NCBI RefSeq assembly: GCF_001522545.3
Contig: NC_031781.1
Span: 13,919,277-13,983,276, forward strand
Direction: 5' to 3'
Origin: Parus major
Taxonomy: Eukaryota > Chordata > Aves > Passeriformes > Paridae
DNA length: 64,000 nucleotides
The position numbers were made by a program, and so were the translations under genes. Below, piece after piece: positions 1 to 13,000 of the stretch (positions are counted from its first letter, which is position 1; each line of letters opens with the position of its first letter). The notes under the pieces are model-generated. The model worked only from the letters and a program-made list of their open reading frames with translations. It had not been told where the DNA came from and ran no database searches.

Positions 1-920
1 CATGATTGAATTGCCTGACAATTTTTCTGCTTTATCCCTTTCTTCAATGATAAAGGCACTGGATTAACTAAAACTACAGAGCATTAATAAATATCATGTT
101 AGCACCAAACCAGTCCTTTCAGCACTGGCCACAGAGGTCATGTGAAATTTAAAACATACCTAAAAGATAAAAGATTGCTAATGCAACTAGCACAGTATTC
201 ATTGTCATGTTTTCCTTGAGTGCTGTCAGCCTAATCCCTAAAAATAAAAATTTAAGCACATCTTGTCTAATTTCCTCACATAAAGACAGATTGAAATGCC
301 AAAAATACCCCTATGCAGATTGTGTAGCACCGTGGAGGGCCAAAGCAGCCCAAAACTGAAGGAAAATTACTGACTGAAAGTAAACAACTGAATACAGTGA
401 CAATAAAGTATCACTTGTCATAATGCTACATATAATGTAGAGTATGCAAAATGCAGTGGTTTGACTGCAGAATTTAACAATAAAAAATAAAAATAGTAAA
501 AGCAGCCTTAATATAATGATTTTACGTACAAAAATATTAAATCAAAATAAATAATCCCAAACATAAATATTATACTGTACATTAGGAATATGCAATCTAT
601 ATACACATATACACAGATATAAAAGTGGAAGGCAGAGGTATTGCATCACTATCCTTCATCCATCTCTCATCTCCCTTGGCTGCTCCCAGAGAACCTGGAA
701 AACACAGAAAAGGAGCACATTTAGAGTCATCCTGGCCTCTGGAACATCTCACTAGAGAAACTGGCACAAGAGCAGAGCAAAAGTGGGTGCCAGTAAGGTG
801 GGGAGGTGTTTGTCACCAATGCACTCCATGTCTTTTTGCAAGCATGTCCTGATCTGCTCCTTCAGGGCATTTTGGGGAAGATTTTTCCCTCATGCAGAAG
901 TAGCTGAGAACTCACCACTA
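1..920 (-). other. ADAMTS9: ADAMTS9 3' UTR (at least 920 nt)
   Basis: Sequence following the stop codon at 921-923 in the direction of the gene. It is AT-rich and in mRNA sense contains three UAUUUAU elements (plus-strand ataaata at 87-93, 547-553 and 563-569), typical of AU-rich elements that shorten mRNA half-life. No AATAAA or ATTAAA is present in mRNA sense. A variant GATAAA (plus-strand tttatc near 32-37) is too weak to call an end, so the UTR probably continues past the left edge. Confidence 0.75.
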
Positions 921-1010
921 CTATAACACCTGAATGTCGAGGCCTGTTCCAGATGATGGAGTGCACTTCCCACAGTAACCACCACATCTTCCTACTACTT
1001 TGGTACCATC
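921..1010 (-). CDS. ADAMTS9: ADAMTS9 exon W36: end of GON domain and stop
   Basis: Last coding exon: 29 residues (1686-1714) and TAG. It starts [16 protein letters not shown] and ends [11 protein letters not shown], the conserved tail of the GON domain with its last three cysteines. Human ends LEVRVL, so the terminal residues vary while the Cys/Gly core is fixed. The acceptor is cctgcag before GAT; entry is phase 0. Confidence 0.97.
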   Translation of the reverse strand, partial: DGTKVVGRCGGYCGKCTPSSGTGLDIQVL

Positions 1011-4000
1011 CTGCAGGCAAAATCAGAAATAACAGCTCAGTAAGAGCTCAGGAATTCCATGCTGTAGAAGGGCCAGGTCTGGGTTACTCAAGCCACGGTT
1101 TTTAGGATCAATAAGAAAACAAATCATGCCAAAATCAATCTATGAAGTCACTGCTGTCTTCAAATATACATAAATGTAATTCTCTTTAGTGCTAGCAGGT
1201 CAAATGGTGGACACAAATAGGAAAGGGTAGTTTTGATTTATTAAATTGAAAGCTGCCCAAGGAGAAGGCCATTTGTAGGGTATCTCAAAGGTATCTGCTT
1301 TCTCCAGTTTGCCCTGCAGTTGAGTAACAGTAATGAGTAGAAAACATTGGCTCATGCAAGAGCAAAACCACTCGGGGTCAGTAACAACTGCTCAGCTCTG
1401 CCTGTGCATGGCAAGGGCATGGAAAGGGTATTTGCAGGCAATACCAGGAAATATCCACTTGGAAGGGAAAGTCCTGGAGTGGCTCCAGAGACAACAGAGG
1501 AGGGAAAGTGATGGGGTGAGGTGCCAACCCTCCTCCCTTCCCCACAGCCAGAAAGGACAAGTATGGAGCAGTCCTGAGGCTGACCTGGTCTCCAGGTGAG
1601 CCCAGCAAGCAGGGTGCAACTCTGGATTTGAGTCAGGAGATTAATACCTCCATCTGACCTTCCTTATCTCACCTCTGCAGAGTCTTTCTCCTCTTGGTCA
1701 TTACGATATACGATAGACAGACAGTCCTTGAGGGGAATTCAACCCTCAATTACCAGAAAATTGAACTTAAGCATACAACAAGCTTGCACAAAGCATTTAT
1801 TTTTAAACGAGCTCCACCCTGCCCTTGACACTATTGATCTGTGACTGCAGCAGGCTGCTATCATCTCCTCTCACTACACCGTTCTTTCTTCTGCTCCTGC
1901 AGACAATTATGCCCTTGGAACAGCACTTGACAGATGCTACCAGGTGGTGGAGGATTTTTGAGCACCCCTGTTCCTTAAAGGTTGTTTTAATCCTGCCAGC
2001 TATGATGTTTTCTGCAACCCCAAAGTCGACTTCTCTCCTTTTAGAAGGGAAAAACAGAAGAGCACCAGCCAGAATGGACATACAGTGTCTGTGCTGGTCC
2101 TCTTCCACCTGTAGCATGGTCAGACCTGTAGCATTAATTCTGCTCTAAGAGCACCAGCACAGAGGAGACTCATGCTCCCCAGAGCCTGGGGGGAGACTGA
2201 AAGCAGTACAGGAGAAGATATTTTGCAAACTGCTGTTTGTTAAATGATGGTGACCTCCTTTGGAGAGTTTTAACGGGAAATTGGGATGACTCACATGATG
2301 GAACAGCCAAAAAAGCAATGGTTTCTACCATTTCAGAATATGACACAGAAGCAACAGAGTGAAGGCACACAGTGACTGCAGGAGGTGTTAACAGGCAGGC
2401 AAATTAAACAGCACAAGTACAAATTTGGCTGTGAGTGACTGTGAAGGGCTGCCTGGCTTACCCTGAGGCTCCAGCCAGCAGAGCCACAGGTAGTGACAGG
2501 GGATGGTGCCTCTGCAACACTCCAGTGACTCGAGATTTTCCTAAGAGATAACCCCAGACCAGCAGGAAGGTCCACATCCTCCACGCTTTACCAGCAATGT
2601 GTTGGGAACTTGCCTGGCACCAGACCCTAACTGCAGGTCCAGCTCTCCTCTGCAGCCCTGACCCTGTCCTGCTGCCCTGCCCTGTGATGCACACTCCGTG
2701 CTGGACATCTCAGGAAACTGATTAAGACTATGTCTGCCCCACAGCACTCAGTGCTTTCAGCTTCATAGTTAATCAGGCTCACTAATTAATTAAACCTGAT
2801 CAAGTTAAACCCGCGAGGGTCTCGCCCCACTACAATTACGTGCAACACTTTAATGTCAGATGTTCATTTTCTGTTAGTCTCTATTGGAAGATGTTGCCAT
2901 GAATGACAATGTGGTGATTAAAAACTTCTGATGAGCAGGTACAGCCATAATTAAAGTTACAACTTACTGGGGATTTCTGAATTTCCGACACCGCGTAATT
3001 CCCCTGTGAGAGCCACTTGGCTGTTCCCATTAGGGACAGGCCTGTCCCGTACAGGTCTATGCTGAAGCGACCCTAAAAAACAAGAAAAGTCTGGTTATCC
3101 CAAAATGGCATGCTCCAGACTCCTGGCATGCCACGGTGTCACTTTTCTGACAGGATTTTGACAGCAATGTTTTCCTTGTTTTCCATTGCTCTGGCCATGA
3201 TCACCACAAATCACAGCATGGCTCACATTAGGAATTCCTTCTCCTCGGTGAAGACAGAGAAGGAGGAGCTTCAGACTGCTTTTGAACTGCCTTTTCTCCT
3301 CAGGTTTGCACTGCTTTACCCCGGTTTTGCACCGTTTTTTCCCGGTTTTGCACTGCTTCTTCTCTGCCGGCTGAGGGCATTGTTGGCTTTCCCATGGCAA
3401 ACTGCAGAGCCGGACGTGCTCCAGCAGCTGATGGGAAGGAACCTCAGGGATGTGCTGCAGTCACTGTCACTGCTCCCTCCTCAACTGGAGAGGGCACACT
3501 TGTCCTTGTTTTCCTTATTTTCCACTGTTTTGTTTTGTTTTTTTTTTTCCCCAGACTAGTGAAATAAAAACTCTTCCATTTGCTTATTTCTTTAAAACAA
3601 TTAATTCCACCCTTTCTCAAAATGAAAAAGATGGATAGAAAAATAAAGAGTATGCCAGCATCATATGCACCATGGCAGTCCTGCCAGTTTCTGGACCCAT
3701 GGAGGGATCCTTTGGACACATCCCCGGGCTGACCCACAGCCCAGCACGGCCGTGCAGTACCAGATGGCTGTGAGCTTTGCTCCTTGCACTTGCTGTCTTG
3801 GGAATGCTGATTTTCTGTGAGGAGCAAACTGGGTCAGGTGGATGGATATTAGCATTTATGAGCATTCCTGAGGTAAGGAGTCAATCTCTAAGCTGCTGAG
3901 CTGTGCAGGAAGGTGTCAGCTCTGAAAGCAGGGAGGGAAGGGGATGCAGAGGTTTGTGCTCTGCTGTCTGCTGCAGCGACTCCCTGTTTAATGCCCTTTG

Positions 4001-7000
4001 CCAACAATGCCCACCCAATACCTTGGACTGCCCAAAGAGATCACTTATCATCCCCAGCCCCACAAAACGCAGGTGTGCTGGGAACAGGCAGCAAGCCATC
4101 CCTAACACAGTGTTATTTGTCCCCTACAGACTTTCAAAAAGCATCTACTCCCTACTGCTCTCTCTGCCCAGCATTTCCACGAAGTCCTGTCATAGACCGA
4201 TCCCCCTGTCTTCAGCTATGCTGGCAAAACCCAGTTCTCCCCTCACAGACTCTTTCTTCTTCCTTTTCTCCTTTACTGGGTCCCTAGGGAATGTCTCTTA
4301 GCCAGCCACTGGCCTGATAACATGGAAAATGGAAACTACTTTCTTCACGTTCACAAAGGGAACTTTCTCCATCACTTTCTCCACATTCACAAAGGGAAAA
4401 ATTTCAGATCACTGAGATAAGAATGTGCCACTCACAGAAGTTGGGCTGCTGCGACCAGCAGTAATTAAGAGGGCCTGAACATAACAAATGGCACCAATTC
4501 CTGTTAAATGCTCTTGTCAAATACCTGCGGGCATTTGGCAGCACTGTAGCAGTCCCCAGCAGTGGCATAAGGAACAGGTCGTCCATCATGTGTCTGTGCA
4601 AACTGTAAATCAGTTGCTGTGGAGAAGAGTTGGTGAGCAACATGGAAAGAAAGATGCAGGGAAAGAAACAAAATAAACGTAAACATGCTCTTTGCTAATG
4701 TTTAAATTCACCAAAGCTGGCTTCCCACATTAATGTATGACGTCAAGACTACTGTATTTTTATGGAATCAAGATTACTATATTTTTTAATATTAAATCTC
4801 CTGACTCATCTCACATGTGATTCCCAGCACATGAACACTGAATTTAGCAGGACACTTAGCTCAGTTTAAATCTTTTGGTGATTTGGGACCAAGATATAAA
4901 TAACAACAAAACTCAAACCCTTGACTTGAGGTTTATTTCACTATCAAAAAATTCCCCACTTTCAAGAAGGCTACAGCACCTTCTAAATCTCTCTTTTAAA
5001 CAAAAGCAAACAACATCTCTGCTCTCCTGGCTGCCCCAGCCCAGGGGTCGGGTTTTCAAAGGGAATTGGAGTATTTTGCTCTGGAGGGATCTGAAGTAAC
5101 TGAGACTCATTTAGATGGGGATGTGAGATAGCTCCTGCCTGACAGAGGTAGGTGCCCAGCTGCTTTTGAAATTCAAAGGGGGCTGGTATCAAATTCCCGG
5201 AGGGTGGTTCCTTTGAGATCTTTACCTAGGAGCTTTTACAGATTATTAGTTGCTTTTTACAGATTGATAGACTGGGAGGTCTTGAAAATTAAGTGATAAA
5301 ACCCACTTATCAGATAAAGAGTCGTTTTACAGGGAAGGATTTTGATTTGCTAAGAAACCACTTAGCTATTTACTGAATGAACTCCCAACAATATGCTGTA
5401 TTTTTAAAACATTTGCTGGAAACTGATAGCAGTGGAGTCAGGGGGACTGAAACCATAACCCCATGGAATGCTACAGGGTCTCTGGTGGTGGGATGGGCTC
5501 CCAGCTCACAGGAATGACAAAAGAGACAGTGTGTTACTCATATTGCACAGCTGTACTCTCTTTCTCCACTGCAAATCCATGTCCCCAGCCCTCAACACAA
5601 ATTATTTCCCCGTGGTCTGGCTCTGCCCTGACCACTGGGAACAGCATCCCCACCCTGGTGGAGACCCCTGCACTGGGATCTCCTGACACCTCTCTGATTA
5701 AAATGGAGGAGTGGGGTGGAGGGTGGGGGCAGCTCCTCCCTGGTTAGGCTTTGTGTCTGAGTCCAGTCTGAACAGAGAAAATATGAAATTTCCAAATGAA
5801 ATTAAATAAAATTCTTCACAAAATACACTGTGTTGCTGGGAGCATGGAGATACTCATTCTGCAGGGCAGATACACCAGCAATTGCCTTTGTATTTTCCTG
5901 TTTTACAGAGAAATAACATGAGCATCTCTGATGTACTCAAGTTGCAGTCTCCAAGTGTAAAGCAGCAAAGAGCTGACCAAGTCTAAAAGCAGCTTTTAAC
6001 CAAAATTCTCAAGAATATTGCTCACTAGAGTACTACTGCTTGCTTGTAGTTACAGCTATATTTGTGTAAAATAAACATTTTTTTTTTAATGGCAAGGCCC
6101 TGTTTTTACTCACTTATTATTTGCATAGTGTTCAGGTCCAGCCTTACTTTGCTGAAGGTGGAAAACCCAGCTGCTGTGTAATCTTTCCTACACTGGCAGT
6201 CTTCTCGTCTGCTCCCGTTATATGGACACTCGGTCGGGTTATGCAATCTAAATCAAAAGAAAACCCCTTCTACTCATGACCAGGAAATATTGCCATGGAA
6301 AACAAAAACACTGTGAGGTTCATGATTACAGGATTTCTTACCTGTATCCATACACCTCTGAAAAGTTCTCTGCATCCCCGTTTACAAGGGTCACATACTC
6401 CTTTGGGCTGTCAGTCTGCATCCCAGAGCAATACACCTGAGAGAGAGAAGCCACAATTGTGTCATGTGCAAAGGCATCACTGAGACAACCAAAGGCAGAA
6501 AATCCAAGAGTGGAAGTGAAGACCACAAGCAGAGTCCTCTTGAACCTTTAGAAAACCCATTAACTATCATTCTGTTGCTGAAATGCACCTTTAATGTCTT
6601 TCCTTTGACTTGCAGAAAATATTCACCATCTTCAGTGACACCTTTGAGATGTTTAACATCTTTGCAACTCCTTGGTAAGTCACCTGAAACAAAACAGAAA
6701 TACTTGTAGTCACTGAACAACTATACATCAGAATTTCTTTTGGAACACTCTGAGGCTTCCAAAGCATCAAAACATCTTTTTTATTTTTACCAGGTTTCCC
6801 TGAAGTGACTTAGTGCTTACTTGGATGGCTCCCAATCTCTGGAAATACTGCAGATCTCTAGGATTTTGGTAGGAAAAGATGCTGAAGCCACGAGAAAGTC
6901 AAAAGAAGGTGTACATCTGCAGACTTACAGTCATGGACATTGTGGCATGTCCTCCTCTCTTCAGGTTTCAGGTCCACATGGCACAAGTTGCTGACCTGGT

Positions 7001-10000
7001 CGTCGTTGGTCAAACACTGCACTGAGCGGTGCATGACCCCAACTCCACAGGTGACAGAGCACTGCAGGACACAAGACAGAGATTCCTGGTTTATCTCAAG
7101 GGTTTATGGGCTCCAGAAGAAAGAACAGAGACAGATGGTTTCCCTTGTACCAAGAGACAGCAGCAAAACTCCAATCCTGTGAAGTGTTCAAGCACAGGCT
7201 TAATTTTAATCAAATGAGTAGTCCCTTTGGTAATTAATCCCTTCCTTATTATCATTGATTACTTCAAGACTACATACTTTGCTCAGTGTTTGCACACTTT
7301 GCTGGATGAGGCAGTTGGTTAAAGTGAACCATGTGCTCAAGTGGAATTGCTTATTTTTCACATTAGGGAGATTGTTGTTTTCTATGCCAATTGCACCCAA
7401 AAAAAGAGACTTGAAATCTTCTCTCCCCTCACCTGCTGGGAAAATGGCTACATCTGTGCAAACACTGGGTCACCCTCAAACCACCCAGATCAAGAGCAAT
7501 CCTATGTCTGAAATTGCACAAGTTACTGGAGCTACCAAGCAGCAGAGCATCCAGCTACCGAGAATGGGCTATGGGAGGTGGAAGCATCTCGCTCCCCATC
7601 TACAACTTGTTCTTTGAAGTACTTGAAAGATGAAAATCAGCTCTTTCTACAGCTACCAGGTTAGGCTATAAAGCAAATGAAGTTGCTCACCCATTTAGAA
7701 ATGATTATTCTAAAGGAATACACCATGAAGAAGATGGTCTTCAATAATAGCTCATGGTATTCACAGCTTGGGCATTTACTCTTTATCAAGTCCAGTTCCA
7801 TAAAACTTAGCTAAAGCACTAAGTAGGACTCTGTCCATCAAAGGTGATGGCATTTTACATTAAATCACTTTCAAAATCACAGCTGACAAGGGTCATGGCA
7901 CTTGGTGGTCACTGGGACATTCAGCAGCCCAAAACGAGGAGAAAGGTCTTGCTCTCTGAAATGAATGCTCTTTGCAGTGAAGCTGGATTAATGAGTTGGG
8001 TATTTTGCACTTAAATTCTGAGGGGAAAATACCAATTAATTTGGGCTGAACTCTTTGCTGTAACTCCTCTGTGCTGAGTCACAGGGAGGATCTGAAGCTT
8101 CCTATGGGGCAGGAGGAACATAGGTTTCAAATGGCTTTGCCAGTTACCGTGACAACTCCTACTACGTTTTACTTGGCTTGGCACTCATTGCCTTGTAAAG
8201 GTTTGACAAATTCCTACAAATGCCTGAGCTGGGTTAATAAATCAAGTTTATGGGAGAAACATCACATTTCAAAGAATGTCAGAAGCCCTAAGAAGTGAAA
8301 TGTTATCACCTTTACTAAAATTTGATCTTGTAGTTCAGGTCCCAGAAGAGGCTCAACACAAATAACTTTAGCAGAAAGGCCAAGTTCTTTCCCCTGACCT
8401 GTCCCATCATTTGTGAGAAGGAGGGGGAGGAAAAAAGAAGACAAGGCTCAAATGACCAGTGTTTCAGCCTAATTCTGGCTCCCAAGTCTTTCTCATACAC
8501 ATGGCCAAGTGGGATCAACTGCAGTTGCCATTGACCCACAAATCCTTCTAGCATAAGGCTTTCAAACTCTTGTTCTTCGCAATGACCCCACTCTCTGACT
8601 AAGCATTCAGTACGGCCACAAATGTTGGCTACATCCCAATTTCCATCAATGACTCTACTTGTAGCTGTTGGGACTCCCCCATAGAAGGGGTTCAGTCTGA
8701 AGTATGAAGCCTTACACACACCAGGGCTACCACTGCACCAGACTATTCAGTGCATTAATTTAAGCAGCTCTAAAACATTCCCCTGCCAAACTTTTGGTCT
8801 GTGTTTAAAAAACCCCAGGTTGCTCCAGTCTTTTTGGACAAAAAATAGAATTTTTCCCGACTTACGCTTCCCCAGTTGCCGACGCGCCAGGAGGCCGAGA
8901 TGGGGCACTCCCCGAGGTAGCAGGGCTGGATGTTGGGGGGCTGTGTGCCAGGACAGTTGACCATGTTCTGGTACCCGTACTCGTAGTGGTCCTTCCCGGT
9001 GTAAATCTCACTGCAGGACACCAGGCGCTGCCTGTATCCCTTCCCACAGGTGACGGAACACTGCGGGCAGAGGAAATACCTGTGAGCACCACATGCTTCG
9101 GGAAGGCTGCCCAAAATGTGAGGGGAGGAAACCAGGCTTGTCAGCTTTTAACACAGGAAACTGCTTCAAGGGATCACTGGTGTCTATTTAAGCCAGTCAC
9201 GAATATTTTAAGTGGCTACTACAAGTGGGCTGGTGCCTGACACTATTTTTCAGCACCCAGTTCCTCTCTGGGCTGGATCTACAGCTGCTCCAGGACTCTC
9301 TGCTCTAGGCTGGCCCCTGGGCATGTGTTATTTCTTCCCAAGCACAAAGAAAGGAGCATAAGATCCTTGGGAATTTGGAAATGCCTCTATTACTTGTTTT
9401 GGTTTGGTGGTGTTTTTTTGCATGGGAGACACAGAGATAGAAAATGGTCAAGCTTGACCCAGGATTGCAGGTACTTGGCAGCATCTAGAAGAATGAGAAA
9501 TTTTTCATTGTAATTAGAGGATAAACAGCACTTCTGCCCTCCTCATCAAAGGGCTGAGTGGGACCTGGAGAGAGCCAAACTCTGTCTCTGTAAGCCCTCT
9601 TCACCTCTCTGTCTTTATGTGCATGAGTGCTCCCAGGTGCTCTCCCTGGCATTGGGAGTGGGTAGAGGGTGCCTGGGCAAAGAGCAGCCAGAGCTCCAGC
9701 CTGACAGGCACCTCAGTATTTCTCTTGAGAAACCACTCAAGAGGTTTCTCAAGGAGACCAGGCTGCTCTGAGATACTCTCATGTCTCTGCATTTCTCCCT
9801 CCTTGCACTAATTCAGGTGGCTTTTCTCTCCTCCCCCTCAGTCCTGGCATGTTTTCTTTTTTCCCCTCTCTTGTTCTTTCTTTTTAATCAGTGCTGTGTC
9901 AGCAGCTGCCTTGTCATTTCCCTCTGCTGTTTCTCCAACTGGAAAGTAATCCTTCACTGGCAGCAGAAGGAAACAAGCTGAGATTAGCCTGGGTCCTCCT

Positions 10001-13000
10001 GCATGCGGCGCCCGCTGCAAGGAAAACTCATCTATTTTCCTTTCCTCCCAGCTGTGAGAGTGAATGTCCTGCCTTCCCTCACTCTGGGTCCTTGCCCCTG
10101 AAAAGACAGCACTGAGGAAGGATGTGCCTCCATGGTCACCCCCAGGCTTGCCTCTGCCCCATGATGCACACCGGACCCTTACACAACTTACAGGGCCCCA
10201 GAGTCCCCAAGAAGTGAATGGGAATAAAACCAATTAATTAAATAAATGAAATAGACCAGCAGAAAATCAAAGAGGGTGCCTGCTGAATGCACTGTGCTTT
10301 GGAAGAAAATTACCTCCAGATAGTATTAGCTAGGACCCTGATCACACTGCTTTTAGTCTTTAATATCCTGGTTGTGTCCCACAGCACTGCTCCTTTCTAT
10401 CCAACAGAGAGACTGCACACCGAAATAAACCAAAAAATAATAATTAAAACCCACAGCTCTGCCTTGCCACCGTTGATCTGAGTTGCAATACCTCAGCAAG
10501 GGCAGTGCTGAGAGGAGGAGAGCATGGCCTGGTGCAGGGCCAGGGTGGGGACTCACCTCTGACCACTCTCCCGTGATCCAGATGTACTCGCAGGGGGGCA
10601 GCCCGCAGCTCTCCATCTCGGCGGGGCGTTTGCTGGGGTCGCAGTAGCTGCTGCTCTGCAGCTGCTTGTTCTCATCCACACACAACACCTTGCGGAACCG
10701 GGACGCCTCCCCGCACGTCTTCGTGCACTGTGTGCAAGAAACAGCAGCTCATGCAACCCCTGAGGGACTCCAGAGAATGGATCCACATCCAGAGCGAGCC
10801 CTCCTCCCAGCAGCCCCTCTAAGCTGTCACTGGTGTCACCTGGGGGAAAATTTCCAGCCAGGATCCTGCTGTGCCACGTGCTGCTGCCTGTGCCAAACCG
10901 CTCCTGTCCTCGGGAGGTACCAACCCAAAGCCACAGGAGAGAGGAGAAAGCAAGGTAGCAGGTATTGGGATGGGGCAGATGTGGGGTCCAGCTGTGATAG
11001 AATCAAAAGATGCAGGATTGGGCAAGCTGGGCCAGGAGATAGGGCAAGGGGAGAAGAAACCCCCATTATTTCAGCCTCTAGTAAATACAGCTGTTTGGGG
11101 AATGACAACTCAACTATCCCCCTTGCAAAAATCACACTGCTGCACATTTGGCTGGGGGGAGCCCCTTCCCCAACTCTCTGCCTTGGCATGGGGGCACATA
11201 GAAACACAGAATCATCATAGAATAGGTTGGGTGAAAAAGACCTTAGAGACCAACTCATTCCAACCCACAGCCATGGACAGGGACATCTTCCACTAGAGCA
11301 GGTTGCTCAGAGCTTCACCCAGCCTGGCCTTGAACACAACTCTGCAACCACTGCAGTGGAGGCAGCCCTGCAGGTTTATTCTCTTTTAAACACTGCCCTG
11401 CCTGATATTAAGAGCAACCCATGCCAGCCAAGTACAACTGCTCCCCAGGGCCTTCTGGAAACTTCAAGGACTCAGTTCTTTCTCTGCTTGTCTTGGAAAA
11501 ACGAGCCTGACTGTGAGGCTGTGTTCCTGGGAGTGAGGCTGTCCTTGGAGAGCATCTTAGAAAAACACATAAAACAAAATAAATCAGTGTAAGAGCAGCT
11601 GTCTAGATAAAACCCTATTTTCTTTTAGTTATTGCCTGTAATGGACTTCTAACACTTTCAACTAACTGGATTAACAAGGAGAAAAATGCATGAAAATAAT
11701 CATTTTATAGAACATGTAGGAAATGTCTTCCCCTTAAGGAAAAGGATAAAACATCCAATCAGACCATCCCTATCTGTACAGAAACACCATTTGAAGTCAC
11801 CTAGGTTTGGAACACTGTGCCAGTTTAATCTAGTTAGAGTCTTACCCTCCAAACATCATTTCCAACCTCCCTGAAGCAGCTCCTGCTCTCCTGGCTGGCC
11901 AGCAATTAGGAAGATCTTAGTGGGTTCAGCTGATTGCAAAATGCAGGCACTGTCATGGCCCTGTTTCTGTAATTAGCTGTCAGAACCAGGATTGTAAATT
12001 TTTTGAGAATCCTGAAAAATCTAGTCTGTGTCAGCAGCAGCAAACCAGGAGAGCAGCAGTGAGCACAACATCATGTTGGGTGTAAATATTTAAAACTGGG
12101 GCAAAGTGGAAAGGGATGGGGAAGGAGAGACATCTCCACAAAGCAGCATTTATTCCAAAGGAATAACTTAGGAGCTCTTAGGCAACAGTCAACATTGCAA
12201 AATCTGCAGTCTGCCAGAAGACCCCAAGGGCTTTGTGTGCTTTCAACCTTATTTACTTTTTTGCTTTGAGTCCTTGGAGAGGAAGCTCCTTCTAGGTCTG
12301 TGCTGAAATATGGCAATCCTACAGGGGCTGGAGGAACCTGCTGGAGTGTGATTTCCCCAGAGAGCAAACCAAGTGAGCTGTATTTGCCTGTCTTTGATTA
12401 TCTCCCTATTACATAAGTAAAAGCTGAAAGGGGGTCATTGTGTGTGAATATGGCACCACTACAGCTCCATCATCAGGGAGCTTCCCTGGCAGCTCTCCAG
12501 GCAGCTTTTGGGGCAGCCTGAACCCCAACCTGCCTGCTCCTCCCTAAGGAGGGACTCTCCAGCACGATGGGAGCGGGGTCACAGGATGCTCAAAGCCTCC
12601 CTCCTCTCTGGTTTGGCATTTTCTAGCCCAGCAAGGGGTCAGCAATACAGGGTCTGTTCCACGGTCCCTCACAGCCAAAGGAGGCACCTTGAAAGGAGTG
12701 GGAGAACTAAGCCTGATTTTGTCTCATCCCCTTAATGTATTTGCAGACTAAATTTGCAAAGCACATTGACTCATGCTTCACTTAAGGAGGCTGAACCATC
12801 TCTAGGCCATCAAGGCATCTTCTCACACTGGCAGTGAAGAGCTATCACATCAAAAGCCCATCCTTGTTTAAAATCATTACTTGCTGATGAGAGACTGACA
12901 CTCCCAAGCACAGGCCAGTCTGATTTGGGTTTGTCTGCAAATAACAGTTGTGTGGCCAAATAAACCTGAGCCAGCTCTGTGCATTTAGTCATCATCAGAA

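Larger units (their letters stand above)
3073..4524 (-). other. Intron W34/W35 (1,452 nt)
   Basis: Donor GTATTT (weak), acceptor TTTTTTAG. Non-coding. Holds a three-copy 20-21 bp tandem repeat at 3303-3364 and a two-copy repeat at 4338-4398. Confidence 0.9.

Noticed and set aside
32..37. Poly(A) signal GATAAA on the minus strand
   Set aside because: Rare variant with no supporting downstream element visible; not enough to call the transcript end.
5705..5732. G-quadruplex
   Set aside because: Only three G runs of three or more plus one GG; below the usual four-run rule.
9724..9753. microRNA precursor
   Set aside because: An 11-bp stem with a short loop is too small for a Drosha substrate.
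10666..11220. 184-codon plus-strand open frame
   Set aside because: Antisense to W28 and then intron; no domain.
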